Below, one piece after another: positions 17,237 to 24,360 of a stretch of DNA of 64,000 bases. The notes below the pieces were generated by a model. It had not been told where the DNA came from and did not search any database. It saw only the letters and a program-made list of their open reading frames with translations. Position 1 is the stretch's first letter; every line of letters starts with the position of its first letter. Position numbers and translations under genes: made by a program. Source of the stretch: Mangrovimonas sp. TPBH4 (GTDB lineage: Bacteria > Bacteroidota > Bacteroidia > Flavobacteriales > Flavobacteriaceae); assembly GCF_001280505.1 (NCBI RefSeq), contig NZ_LBIO01000037.1:310001-374000 (forward strand), given 5' to 3'.

Positions 17237-18056
17237 CGACCGATTGTTCCAAGGTTCTTATTTCTTCTGCATCGGTATTCTCGATGATGTACACATGGCC
17301 AAGATTGGTCATGTCGTTAAAGAGTTTTACGTCTATGGTATAAGTGTCGCCACTTATATCTGTTGTAAAGGCATCGATGGTTCCAATGGGAACGCCCTTA
17401 GGGAAAATAGTAGACTGCCCTCCTGTAATAATGGTATCGCCAACTGCAATTGAAGCAAATTGGGAAATGTCGATAAGTTGCACCAAGGAATGCGATTTGG
17501 TGTTCCAGACCAAGGAGCCTATGTGATTGGAGTTTTTAAGCTGGGCGTTAATCTTACTCTTGGTATTCAAAATTGATAGTACCGTAGCGTATTTATTGGA
17601 AGTATTTTCAATAATTCCTACAATGCCCTGTGAAGTAATAACACCATAATCCTGTTGCACACCATCGCGTTTCCCTTTGTTGAGCATCAAGTAGTTTTTG
17701 GTGGCCGAATAACTGTTTTTATAGACCCTGGCAGGGATGAAACGAAATACGCCTCCATAAAAAGAGGTGTCCTTTTGAAACTCTTGAGTAGTATCGGCAA
17801 TTTTGGAATTGTACAGTAAGGTTTTTAATCTTACGTTTTCTTCCACTAACTGTTCGTTTTCCGTCCTTAAATTGAAATACTGACCTATCCCGTAGGCTTG
17901 TTTGTAAATGCCTCCGGTAAAGAAATTGGCCGAACTGATAAATTTACTTTTATGGTAGGAATGGGACTGAATGGTTAAAGCAAGCGAGATACCAAATAAG
18001 AGCAAAAACAAAAGCACGATTTTGTTGCGTATAACAAAGTTTATGATTTGCTGCAT
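17229..18056 (-). CDS. mreC: Rod shape-determining protein MreC
   Basis: A 275-residue protein with one N-terminal membrane helix (about 11-27), a coiled-coil segment (about 60-75) and the periplasmic beta domain. Family sequences seen are ARVYKNSYSATKNYLMLNKGKRDGV and GVITSQGIVGII. It links MreB in the cytoplasm to PBP2 outside by binding and activating the transpeptidase. It starts 10 bp after mreB and overlaps mreD, in the standard order of the operon. Confidence 0.95.
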   Translation of the reverse strand: MQQIINFVIRNKIVLLFLLLFGISLALTIQSHSYHKSKFISSANFFTGGIYKQAYGIGQYFNLRTENEQLVEENVRLKTLLYNSKIADTTQEFQKDTSFYGGVFRFIPARVYKNSYSATKNYLMLNKGKRDGVQQDYGVITSQGIVGIIENTSNKYATVLSILNTKSKINAQLKNSNHIGSLVWNTKSHSLVQLIDISQFASIAVGDTIITGGQSTIFPKGVPIGTIDAFTTDISGDTYTIDVKLFNDMTNLGHVYIIENTDAEEIRTLEQSVDE

Positions 18057-18066
18057 TTGGTATTAC

Positions 18067-19095
18067 TTATTTTATCAATACACTTTTGAATCTAGGTAGG
18101 TTTTTAAGTGTAATTCCTGTTCCTCTTACAACAGCACGTAAGGGATCTTCGGCGATGTAAACTGGTAAATCTGTTTTTTGTGATAAACGTTTGTCCAAAC
18201 CACGTAGCATACTTCCTCCACCGGCTAAATAGATTCCGGTGTTATAAATATCGGCAGCCAATTCTGGTGGTGTTTGCGAAAGGGTTTCCATAACAGAATC
18301 CTCAATCCTTAAAATGGATTTGTCCAAAGCTTTGGCAATTTCTCTAAATGAAATTTGTACCTGTTTTGGTTTTCCCGTTAGCAAGTCACGTCCTTGAACG
18401 CTCATATCTTCTGGAGGTAATTCCAAGTCTTCGGTAGCAGCCCCTATTTGGATTTTTATTTTTTCAGCGGTACGTTCTCCAACGTAAAGGTTATGTTGGG
18501 TGCGCATGTAATAAATGATGTCGTTTGTAAATACGTCACCCGCAACTTTAACTGATTTATCGCATACAATACCTCCTAAGGCAATCACGGCGATCTCCGT
18601 GGTCCCACCACCTATATCCACAATCATGTTTCCTTTAGGTTGCATGATGTCAATCCCAATACCAATAGCAGCCGCCATAGGCTCGTGGATCAAATAGACC
18701 TCTTTCCCGTTAACACGTTCACAGGATTCCTTTACCGCACGCATTTCTACTTCCGTAATTCCTGAAGGGATACAGACCACCATGCGTAGGGCTGGAGAAA
18801 ATAACTTCTTTTTAAGCGCAGGAATGTTTTTAATAAACATACTTATCATTTGCTCAGAGGCATCAAAATCGGCAATTACCCCATCTTTTAAAGGGCGGAT
18901 GGTTTTGATGTTTTCGTGTGTTTTTCCTTGCATCATGTTGGCTTCTTTTCCAACGGCAATGATTTTTCCAGATACACGGTCTCTGGCAACTATGGATGGG
19001 CTGTCTACAACAACTTTATCGTTATGTATGATGAGTGTGTTTGCTGTTCCTAGGTCTATAGCTATTTCTTCAGTTAAGAAATCAAAAAATCCCAT
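18067..19095 (-). CDS. mreB: Actin-like rod-shape protein MreB
   Basis: A 342-residue cytoplasmic actin homologue of normal length. Phosphate-binding DLGTANTLI is at residues 14-22, VDIGGGTTEIAVI at about 160-172 and the adenosine motif GIYLAGGGSMLRGLD near 288-302. ATP-driven filaments of MreB direct the elongation machinery along the side wall. It is the first gene of a five-gene mre operon on the minus strand. Its upstream 190-bp region contains the purH terminator and TATATTTA, one mismatch from the -7 consensus, as the only promoter candidate I see. Confidence 0.98.
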   Translation of the reverse strand: MGFFDFLTEEIAIDLGTANTLIIHNDKVVVDSPSIVARDRVSGKIIAVGKEANMMQGKTHENIKTIRPLKDGVIADFDASEQMISMFIKNIPALKKKLFSPALRMVVCIPSGITEVEMRAVKESCERVNGKEVYLIHEPMAAAIGIGIDIMQPKGNMIVDIGGGTTEIAVIALGGIVCDKSVKVAGDVFTNDIIYYMRTQHNLYVGERTAEKIKIQIGAATEDLELPPEDMSVQGRDLLTGKPKQVQISFREIAKALDKSILRIEDSVMETLSQTPPELAADIYNTGIYLAGGGSMLRGLDKRLSQKTDLPVYIAEDPLRAVVRGTGITLKNLPRFKSVLIK

Positions 19096-19214
19096 GTGCT
19101 ATTTTGTAATTATTTGGGTTTATATCTATCTGTTTTTTCACATTGTTGTAAATGTAATAAAACTTGCTAAATATACAGACTTAAATTGGTATTCTAATGA
19201 AATGAAAAATAAAA

Positions 19215-19249
19215 GGCACTCATGCGGTACGGAGACCTACAGGAGTGCC
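19215..19249 (-). terminator. Probable terminator of purH
   Basis: Minus-strand hairpin with a 7-bp stem GGCACTC / GAGTGCC (19243-19249 and 19215-19221), a 21-base loop and then TTTTATTTTT. It lies 37 bases after the purH stop and before mreB, so it separates the two transcripts. The long loop makes it weaker than the other terminators in the window. Confidence 0.6.
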
Positions 19250-19285
19250 AATTTTATGATAAATTCCACCAAGTGGAAGCTTTTA

Positions 19286-20818
19286 TTAGTGCTTAAAGTG
19301 GCGCGTTCCTGTAAATACCATAGCTAGACCATGTTCGTTGCAATAGTCTATGCTCAATTGGTCTTTTATGGAACCTCCTGGCTGGATCACAGCTGTGATA
19401 CCTGCATTATCTGCAATTTCTACACAATCAGGGAATGGGAAAAATGCATCACTCGCCATTACTGCTCCTTTCAAATCGAAGTTGAAAGATTGGGCTTTGT
19501 GGATAGCCTGGTTTAAGGCATCTACACGGCTAGTTTGTCCCGTTCCGCTAGCACACAATTGCTTGTTCTTTGTCAATACGATTGTGTTGGATTTGGTGTG
19601 CTTACAAATTTTGGAAGCAAAGATCAAATCGTCAAGTTCGGTATCGGTTGGCGCTTTGTCGGTTTTGGTTTCAGTACCCTCTTTAGTGTCCGAAACATTG
19701 TTGCGGTCTTGTACTAAAACACCGTTAAGACAAGTTCTCACGTGCGTTTGGGCCAATTCGGCATCGTTTTGTACCAAAAGGATACGGTTCTTTTTGCCTT
19801 TTAGAAGTTCTTCGGCTTCCGCAGTAAAACCTGGAGCAATCACTACTTCACAGAACAATTGGTGAATTTCTTCGGCAGTCGCCAAGTCAATTTCCTTGTT
19901 GGAAATCAATACACCACCAAAAGCAGAAACTGGATCTCCCGCCAAGGCATCTACATAAGCTTGGTGAAGGGTGTCGCGTTGTGCCAAACCACAAGCGTTG
20001 TTATGTTTTAAGATGGCGAAGGTTGGTGCATCATTTTTAAATTCATCCATCAAGTTTACGGCAGCATCAACATCCAAAAGGTTGTTGTAGCTTAATTCCT
20101 TTCCGTGAAGTTTGGTGAACATGGCATCAAAATCGCCATAGAAGAATCCTTTTTGGTGAGGGTTTTCTCCGTAGCGCAACACTTTGCCTTTGGTTTCGCT
20201 TACTTTCAGTGCTGGGATGTCTAGATCTTGGTTGAAGTAGTTGAAAATGGCAGAATCGTAGTGAGACGATACGTTGAAGGCTTTGGCAGCAAAACGCTTG
20301 CGATCGGCTTCTGAAGTTTCTCCCTTTTTGGATTGTAACAATTCCAAGAATTCGGCGTAGTCTTCAACAGAAGATACACACACTACATCGGCGTAATTTT
20401 TGGCTGCAGCACGGATCAATGAAATTCCTCCGATATCAATTTTTTCGATGATGTCTTGGTTGGAAGCTCCCGAGGCTACAGTTTTTTCAAATGGATACAG
20501 ATCAACAATTACTAAATCGATTTGAGGGATGTTGAACTCTTCAAGTTCGGTTACATCGCTCTCATTGTTTTGACGGTTCAAAATCCCACCAAATACTTTA
20601 GGGTGTAAGGTTTTTACACGTCCTCCCAAAATCGATGGGTAAGAGGTCACATCTTCAACAGGGACTACATCTATCCCAAGGTCTTTGATGAAAGTTTCAG
20701 TACCTCCGGTAGAATAAATGGTTACGTTTTGGGCGTGAAGTTCTCTCACGATCGGTTCCAAACCTTCCTTGCTAAAAACGGATATCAATGCCGATTTAAT
20801 AGTTTTGTCAGTATTCAT
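19286..20818 (-). CDS. purH: Bifunctional AICAR transformylase / IMP cyclohydrolase
   Basis: About 510 residues when started at ATG 20818 (MNTDKTIKSALISVFSKEGL), the usual length for PurH. The N-terminal third is the methylglyoxal-synthase-like IMP cyclohydrolase (STGGTE near residue 37, SYPSILGGRVKTLHPKVFGG at about 60-80). The rest is the formyltransferase with the catalytic LKHNNACG lysine-histidine and SAFGGV. It carries out the last two steps of de novo IMP synthesis in the cytoplasm. A longer GTG-started frame to 20920 exists but overlaps the promoter, so it is rejected. Single-gene transcript. Confidence 0.97.
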   Translation of the reverse strand: MNTDKTIKSALISVFSKEGLEPIVRELHAQNVTIYSTGGTETFIKDLGIDVVPVEDVTSYPSILGGRVKTLHPKVFGGILNRQNNESDVTELEEFNIPQIDLVIVDLYPFEKTVASGASNQDIIEKIDIGGISLIRAAAKNYADVVCVSSVEDYAEFLELLQSKKGETSEADRKRFAAKAFNVSSHYDSAIFNYFNQDLDIPALKVSETKGKVLRYGENPHQKGFFYGDFDAMFTKLHGKELSYNNLLDVDAAVNLMDEFKNDAPTFAILKHNNACGLAQRDTLHQAYVDALAGDPVSAFGGVLISNKEIDLATAEEIHQLFCEVVIAPGFTAEAEELLKGKKNRILLVQNDAELAQTHVRTCLNGVLVQDRNNVSDTKEGTETKTDKAPTDTELDDLIFASKICKHTKSNTIVLTKNKQLCASGTGQTSRVDALNQAIHKAQSFNFDLKGAVMASDAFFPFPDCVEIADNAGITAVIQPGGSIKDQLSIDYCNEHGLAMVFTGTRHFKH

Positions 20819-20909
20819 TTTGTTCTTGTTTAGTTTCCTTTTCTTACGGAAATGACAGTTATTTTTGTTAGCTTCCATCCCAATTGAAAGCCTCAATTTT
20901 TTTAAAGTG

Positions 20910-20944
20910 CAAAAATACACATTCTTAAAGAAATTGCCGCCAAA
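20910..20944 (-). promoter_or_regulatory. purH: Promoter of purH
   Basis: Minus-strand -33 TTTG (20941-20944), 23-bp spacer and -7 TATTTTTG (20910-20917), a full match to the Bacteroidetes TTTG-N17-23-TAnnTTTG pattern. It gives a leader of about 85 bases before the ATG at 20818. Confidence 0.65.
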
Positions 20945-21030
20945 TTATAAAGGGTTTATTTTAGTTTTTTTGTAACACAAATACCTTAAAAACGTCCTAT
21001 CTTTAAATCAGTAAAAAATCATCTCTATAA

Positions 21031-22281
21031 ATGCTGCTTTACCTAAGGTTATTAAAAGAAAGTTTTGGATTTGCCTTAAATGCGCTTCGTAACAATAAAC
21101 TCCGTACAGCCCTGTCTTTGTTGGGGGTTACCGTTGGTATTTTTTCAATCATCGCCATTTTGGCTGCGGTAGATTCTCTAGATCATAAAATTCAGGAAGA
21201 CCTTTCCGGCTTGGATAAAAATACCATGTACATTACCAAGTTTTCTTTTGGGCCTACCGATGTGCCGCGGTGGCAGCGCGAGCGATTTCCACAAACGGGA
21301 TATGATGATTATGAATTTATAAGAAGAAATGTCCCTAATATTGCTGCCTCAGCTTTTGTGATTTTTGGTGGCAATGAAACGATTCGTTATGAGGGGGAGA
21401 CGGTTTCCGGAGTGAATATTACGCCTGTGACTAACGAAATTTATGAAATTGAGAATTTAAATCTGGAGCAGGGACGTTTTTATACCGAATCAGAATCAGT
21501 TACTGGGTCGCCAGTAATTGTGTTGGGGCATGATTTGTCTGAAAGTTTGTTTGGGAATCTAAACCCTATTGGTAAGCAGATTCGTGCCTATGGGAGAAAA
21601 CTGACCGTCATAGGTGTGTTGAAAAAAATTGGGTCCGGTATCGGGGACTCTCCAGATGAAAAAGCATGGGTGCCTGTAAATTTTGTAAGGCGTTTTCAAA
21701 CGGGAGGCGTTGATGGTATTCCTGGGGCCGTTATTGTAAAGCCTGAAAAAGGAGTGGATTTAGGAGCATTTGAACAGGTGTTGAAACAAAAGTTTAGAAA
21801 TTATAGAGGGCTTAAGGCCGACCAACCCGATGACTTTTTTATCAATAAATTATCGGGAATGACCAACATGATCGACAATATTTTGGGGACCATGAATATT
21901 ATGGGATGGGTCATTAGTGGGTTTTCACTTTTGGTTGGTGGCTTTGGAATTGCCAATATCATGTTTGTAAGCGTTAAGGAGCGCACGCATCTTATCGGGA
22001 TTCAAAAATCACTGGGTGCCAAAAACCGATTCATCTTGTTGCAGTTTTTGTTTGAAGCCGTTATTTTGGCAGTCTTTGGTGGCTTGGTAGGTTTGGTGTT
22101 GGTATGGATAACCTCAATTATAGCTTCGCAATTTACGGGAGATTTCAAGTTTATTCTATCCATTCCAAATATGATGTTAGGCTTCTCTCTTTCTACAGCA
22201 ATTGGATTGATATCTGGAGTGATACCTGCTATTTCGGCTTCAAAATTGAATCCGGTGGAAGCTATTAGAACTGGAATGTAG
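21031..22281 (+). CDS. ABC transporter permease, MacB/FtsX type
   Basis: A 416-residue inner-membrane permease. It has an N-terminal helix in the signature ALNALRNNKLRTALSLLGVTVGIFSIIAI (about 14-45), a large periplasmic domain (MacB_PCD, about 45-270) with GRFYTESE and VIGVL, and then three C-terminal helices of the FtsX domain with VKERTHLIGIQKSLGAKNRFIL (about 310-335). Such proteins work by mechanotransmission with a separate ATPase, which is not encoded next to it, so its partner must be elsewhere. Substrate unknown; lipoprotein, peptide or antibiotic export are typical for the family. TATCTTTA about 30 bases upstream may be a weak -7 box. Confidence 0.85.
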   Translation: MLLYLRLLKESFGFALNALRNNKLRTALSLLGVTVGIFSIIAILAAVDSLDHKIQEDLSGLDKNTMYITKFSFGPTDVPRWQRERFPQTGYDDYEFIRRNVPNIAASAFVIFGGNETIRYEGETVSGVNITPVTNEIYEIENLNLEQGRFYTESESVTGSPVIVLGHDLSESLFGNLNPIGKQIRAYGRKLTVIGVLKKIGSGIGDSPDEKAWVPVNFVRRFQTGGVDGIPGAVIVKPEKGVDLGAFEQVLKQKFRNYRGLKADQPDDFFINKLSGMTNMIDNILGTMNIMGWVISGFSLLVGGFGIANIMFVSVKERTHLIGIQKSLGAKNRFILLQFLFEAVILAVFGGLVGLVLVWITSIIASQFTGDFKFILSIPNMMLGFSLSTAIGLISGVIPAISASKLNPVEAIRTGM

Positions 22282-22289
22282 TTTTCTTT

Positions 22290-22745
22290 CTAGGAAAGAA
22301 TTTTGGAAACCTGAGCGCATACGTACTCCAAAAAGCGTTCGTCTGCTTCGGTAAATGGATCTGGTGTGTTGGAGTCGATATCTAGCTGTCCAATGTTTTC
22401 ACCATTTACAAAAATAGGAATCACAATTTCGGCCTTCACCGTAATGCTACAAGCAATATAATTGTCCTGTGCTGAAACATCTGGAACCACAAAGTTTTGA
22501 TTGCTCACGGCTACTTGCCCGCAAATTCCTTTTCCAAAGGGAATAATAGTGTGGTCTGTTGGCGCTCCCACATAAGGTCCTAATTTCAACTCTTCCTTAT
22601 CACCGTTTCTAAAATAGAATCCCACCCAGTTGTAGTATTCAACATTGGCTTCCAAAAGGGAGCAGATAGTCAATAGTTTTTCGTCTACACTTGAAGATCC
22701 TTGGATAATACTGTCTACTTGCGGAATAAGCTGGTTGAAATTCAT
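22290..22745 (-). CDS. GAF-domain protein, free methionine-(R)-sulfoxide reductase-like
   Basis: A 151-residue single GAF domain protein closely following the fRMsr pattern: YYNWVGFYF (37-45), LGPYVGAP, IPFGKGICG (68-76), IACSITVKAEIVIPIF (97-112) and LDIDSNTPDPFTEAD. fRMsr reduces free Met-(R)-sulfoxide using redox cysteines. Here the cysteines equivalent to E. coli Cys94 and Cys118 are kept (Cys75, Cys99), while the one equivalent to Cys84 is replaced (His65). Activity is therefore probable but with a simpler relay, or the domain may only bind ligand. It is convergent with the permease gene and divergent from xrtF. Confidence 0.8.
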   Translation of the reverse strand: MNFNQLIPQVDSIIQGSSSVDEKLLTICSLLEANVEYYNWVGFYFRNGDKEELKLGPYVGAPTDHTIIPFGKGICGQVAVSNQNFVVPDVSAQDNYIACSITVKAEIVIPIFVNGENIGQLDIDSNTPDPFTEADERFLEYVCAQVSKILS

Positions 22746-22835
22746 AATGTTTAAAAGTTTTTGTAAAAGTATTTAAAAGCGGTTATACCAAAACTTCAAT
22801 TTGTATAAATTTAACAATTCAATTTTTAGGGATTA

Positions 22836-23396
22836 GTGAAGGAATTATTGCTGAAATACAAAGACGTTGTCAAGTTTATTGTCACGTTTTTAGCGGTGTA
22901 CGCGGTGCTAGTAATTGGTTATAGAATGTACTTGCAATATAGTTCAGGGGATAGCTATTACCCAGATTATATCACCAATTTGGTAGCAAGACAAAGTAGG
23001 GAAGTGGTAGAAAATTTTGGTTACAATGCGAGGATTGAGCCCCATCCAAATGAACCCTCAATGAAAATGATTGTTAATGATGTGTTCTTGGCACGAATCG
23101 TTGAAGGGTGCAATGCTATAAGTGTTATCATTTTGTTTGTGTCATTTATAGTGGCGTTTGCAGGACGGTTAAAACCTACCATTATTTATTTGTTGGTGGG
23201 GAGCATCTTGATTTATGCCGTGAATGTTATAAGGATTGCCCTTTTGGCTGTGGGCTTATATCATTATCCCGAAAGCCAGGAAGTGTTACATTCGGTGGTA
23301 TTTCCCTTAATTATTTACGGGATGTTGTTTTTGCTGTGGATTATATGGGTGAATCGCGTGTCAGTTTCAAAAAAGGAAGATGAAGAAAGTAACTAA
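22836..23396 (+). CDS. xrtF: Exosortase family protein XrtF
   Basis: A 186-residue polytopic membrane protein starting at GTG. It carries the exosortase/archaeosortase catalytic triad: Cys92 in EGCNAISV, Arg133 in NVIRIALL and His152 in VLHSVVFP, each at a membrane boundary as expected. About five to six helices. Exosortases are thought to process proteins with C-terminal sorting tails after export. In flavobacteria this short type (XrtF) occurs with the associated protein encoded immediately downstream, and the two genes overlap by 17 bp. I see no matching C-terminal tail protein in this window. Confidence 0.9.
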   Translation: MKELLLKYKDVVKFIVTFLAVYAVLVIGYRMYLQYSSGDSYYPDYITNLVARQSREVVENFGYNARIEPHPNEPSMKMIVNDVFLARIVEGCNAISVIILFVSFIVAFAGRLKPTIIYLLVGSILIYAVNVIRIALLAVGLYHYPESQEVLHSVVFPLIIYGMLFLLWIIWVNRVSVSKKEDEESN

Positions 23397-23808
23397 ATAC
23401 ATCCTGATAGCTATTTTGATAGGACTTTTGGTCTTGATTCGTTTTTTTGAAAATGAAATCTTCTACGATCCTTATCTGGAATTTTTCAAAAACGATTACC
23501 TATATATGGACAATCCTAGACAGGAAGTTTTTAAACTGACGCTGTCTACAACTTTGCGTTATGTGTTGAATAGCATAATTTCTTTGGGGATTCTTTATGT
23601 GGCATTTAAAGATTGGAGTATTGTAAAGTTTTCGGCAGTAATGTATGCTATTGCGTATGTGATTTTAATTGGCTTATTTCTATATTTTGTCTTATCTCCA
23701 AAACAGTCACAATATTATCTGTTTTTCAATATTCGAAGGTTTTTAATTCAACCTATAGGTTTATTGTTGCTGTTGCCTGCATTTTATTACCAACGGTTAA
23801 AACGATAA
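23380..23808 (+). CDS. Exosortase F system-associated membrane protein
   Basis: A 142-residue protein with four transmembrane helices and the opening RFFENEIFYDPYLEFFKNDYLYMDNPR, which places a conserved acidic/aromatic loop between helices 1 and 2. This matches the small partner protein always found after XrtF in flavobacteria. It overlaps xrtF by 17 bp, implying translational coupling and a shared complex in the inner membrane. Its molecular role is not known. Confidence 0.85.
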   Translation: MKKVTKYILIAILIGLLVLIRFFENEIFYDPYLEFFKNDYLYMDNPRQEVFKLTLSTTLRYVLNSIISLGILYVAFKDWSIVKFSAVMYAIAYVILIGLFLYFVLSPKQSQYYLFFNIRRFLIQPIGLLLLLPAFYYQRLKR

Positions 23809-23853
23809 ATGTTAAGTCTATTTTAAAGTGATGGGTTTCTGTACTAATTTTAA

Positions 23854-23861
23854 TACATTTG
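23854..23861 (+). promoter_or_regulatory. -7 box directly before the HYC_CC_PP gene
   Basis: TACATTTG, a perfect TAnnTTTG match, ends four bases before the GTG start at 23866. No -33 TTTG is seen at standard distance. If active, transcription would start at or inside the start codon, giving a leaderless message. Confidence 0.4.
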
Positions 23862-23865
23862 TGCT

Positions 23866-24279
23866 GTGAAAAAGGAACAGTTACATAAAGTGTTTTCTGT
23901 AGCAATGGCCATTTTGGTGTTGTTGTCAACCATTTCCTTAACGGTTGTAAAGCATTATTGTGGCGATAATCTTATTGATGTAGCTGTGTTTACCGAAGTT
24001 GAAAAATGTGGAATGGAAATGAAAGACCATACTCAGGCTTTGGTAGAAAAAAAGTCCTGCTGTAAGGATGAAGTAGAAGTGGTGCAAGGACAGGACAATC
24101 TAAATACTTCCGATTTTGATAAACTCGATTTTGGGCAAAAGGTCTTTTTGTCCAGTTTCGTTTATAGTTACATAAATCTTTTTCAAGGGGAAACCAAGGC
24201 GAATGTTCCCCATGAATATTACACTCCCCCAAGCTTGATTGCAGACATGCAGGTGCTCAATCAGGTATTTATCATTTGA
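23866..24279 (+). CDS. HYC_CC_PP family protein
   Basis: A 137-residue exported protein with GTG start. Signal-anchor segment about 8-28, then the three diagnostic elements of the family: His-Tyr-Cys at 30-32 (KHYCGD), Cys-Cys at 65-66 (KSCCKD) and Pro-Pro at 121-122 (YTPPSL). The spaced His and Cys residues suggest metal binding or redox chemistry outside the cytoplasm, but no function has been shown for the family. It is followed by a TonB-dependent receptor and a CxxC heavy-metal-associated protein, the usual company of the family, pointing to handling of copper or a similar metal. Confidence 0.85.
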   Translation: MKKEQLHKVFSVAMAILVLLSTISLTVVKHYCGDNLIDVAVFTEVEKCGMEMKDHTQALVEKKSCCKDEVEVVQGQDNLNTSDFDKLDFGQKVFLSSFVYSYINLFQGETKANVPHEYYTPPSLIADMQVLNQVFII

Positions 24280-24360
24280 TTTTGGATTACTAGCGCAATA
24301 GCGCATGGAATTTATTTTTTAATGCTTCATCTTGAGGCAACATAATCAATTGATATCATC

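Noticed and set aside
20819..20920. N-terminal extension of purH starting at GTG 20920
   Set aside because: It adds 34 residues not expected in PurH and the -7 box TATTTTTG lies inside it. The ATG at 20818 gives normal length.
22284..22300. TTCTTTC-TAG-GAAAGAA hairpin between permease and GAF genes as terminator
   Set aside because: A/T-rich 7-bp stem with a 3-base loop overlapping the GAF stop codon, and no clear T-tract. Too weak to call.
24290..24325. GCGC-AATA-GCGC followed by T-rich DNA as a terminator before the TonB receptor
   Set aside because: Only four base pairs, and the downstream genes appear to belong to the same cluster.
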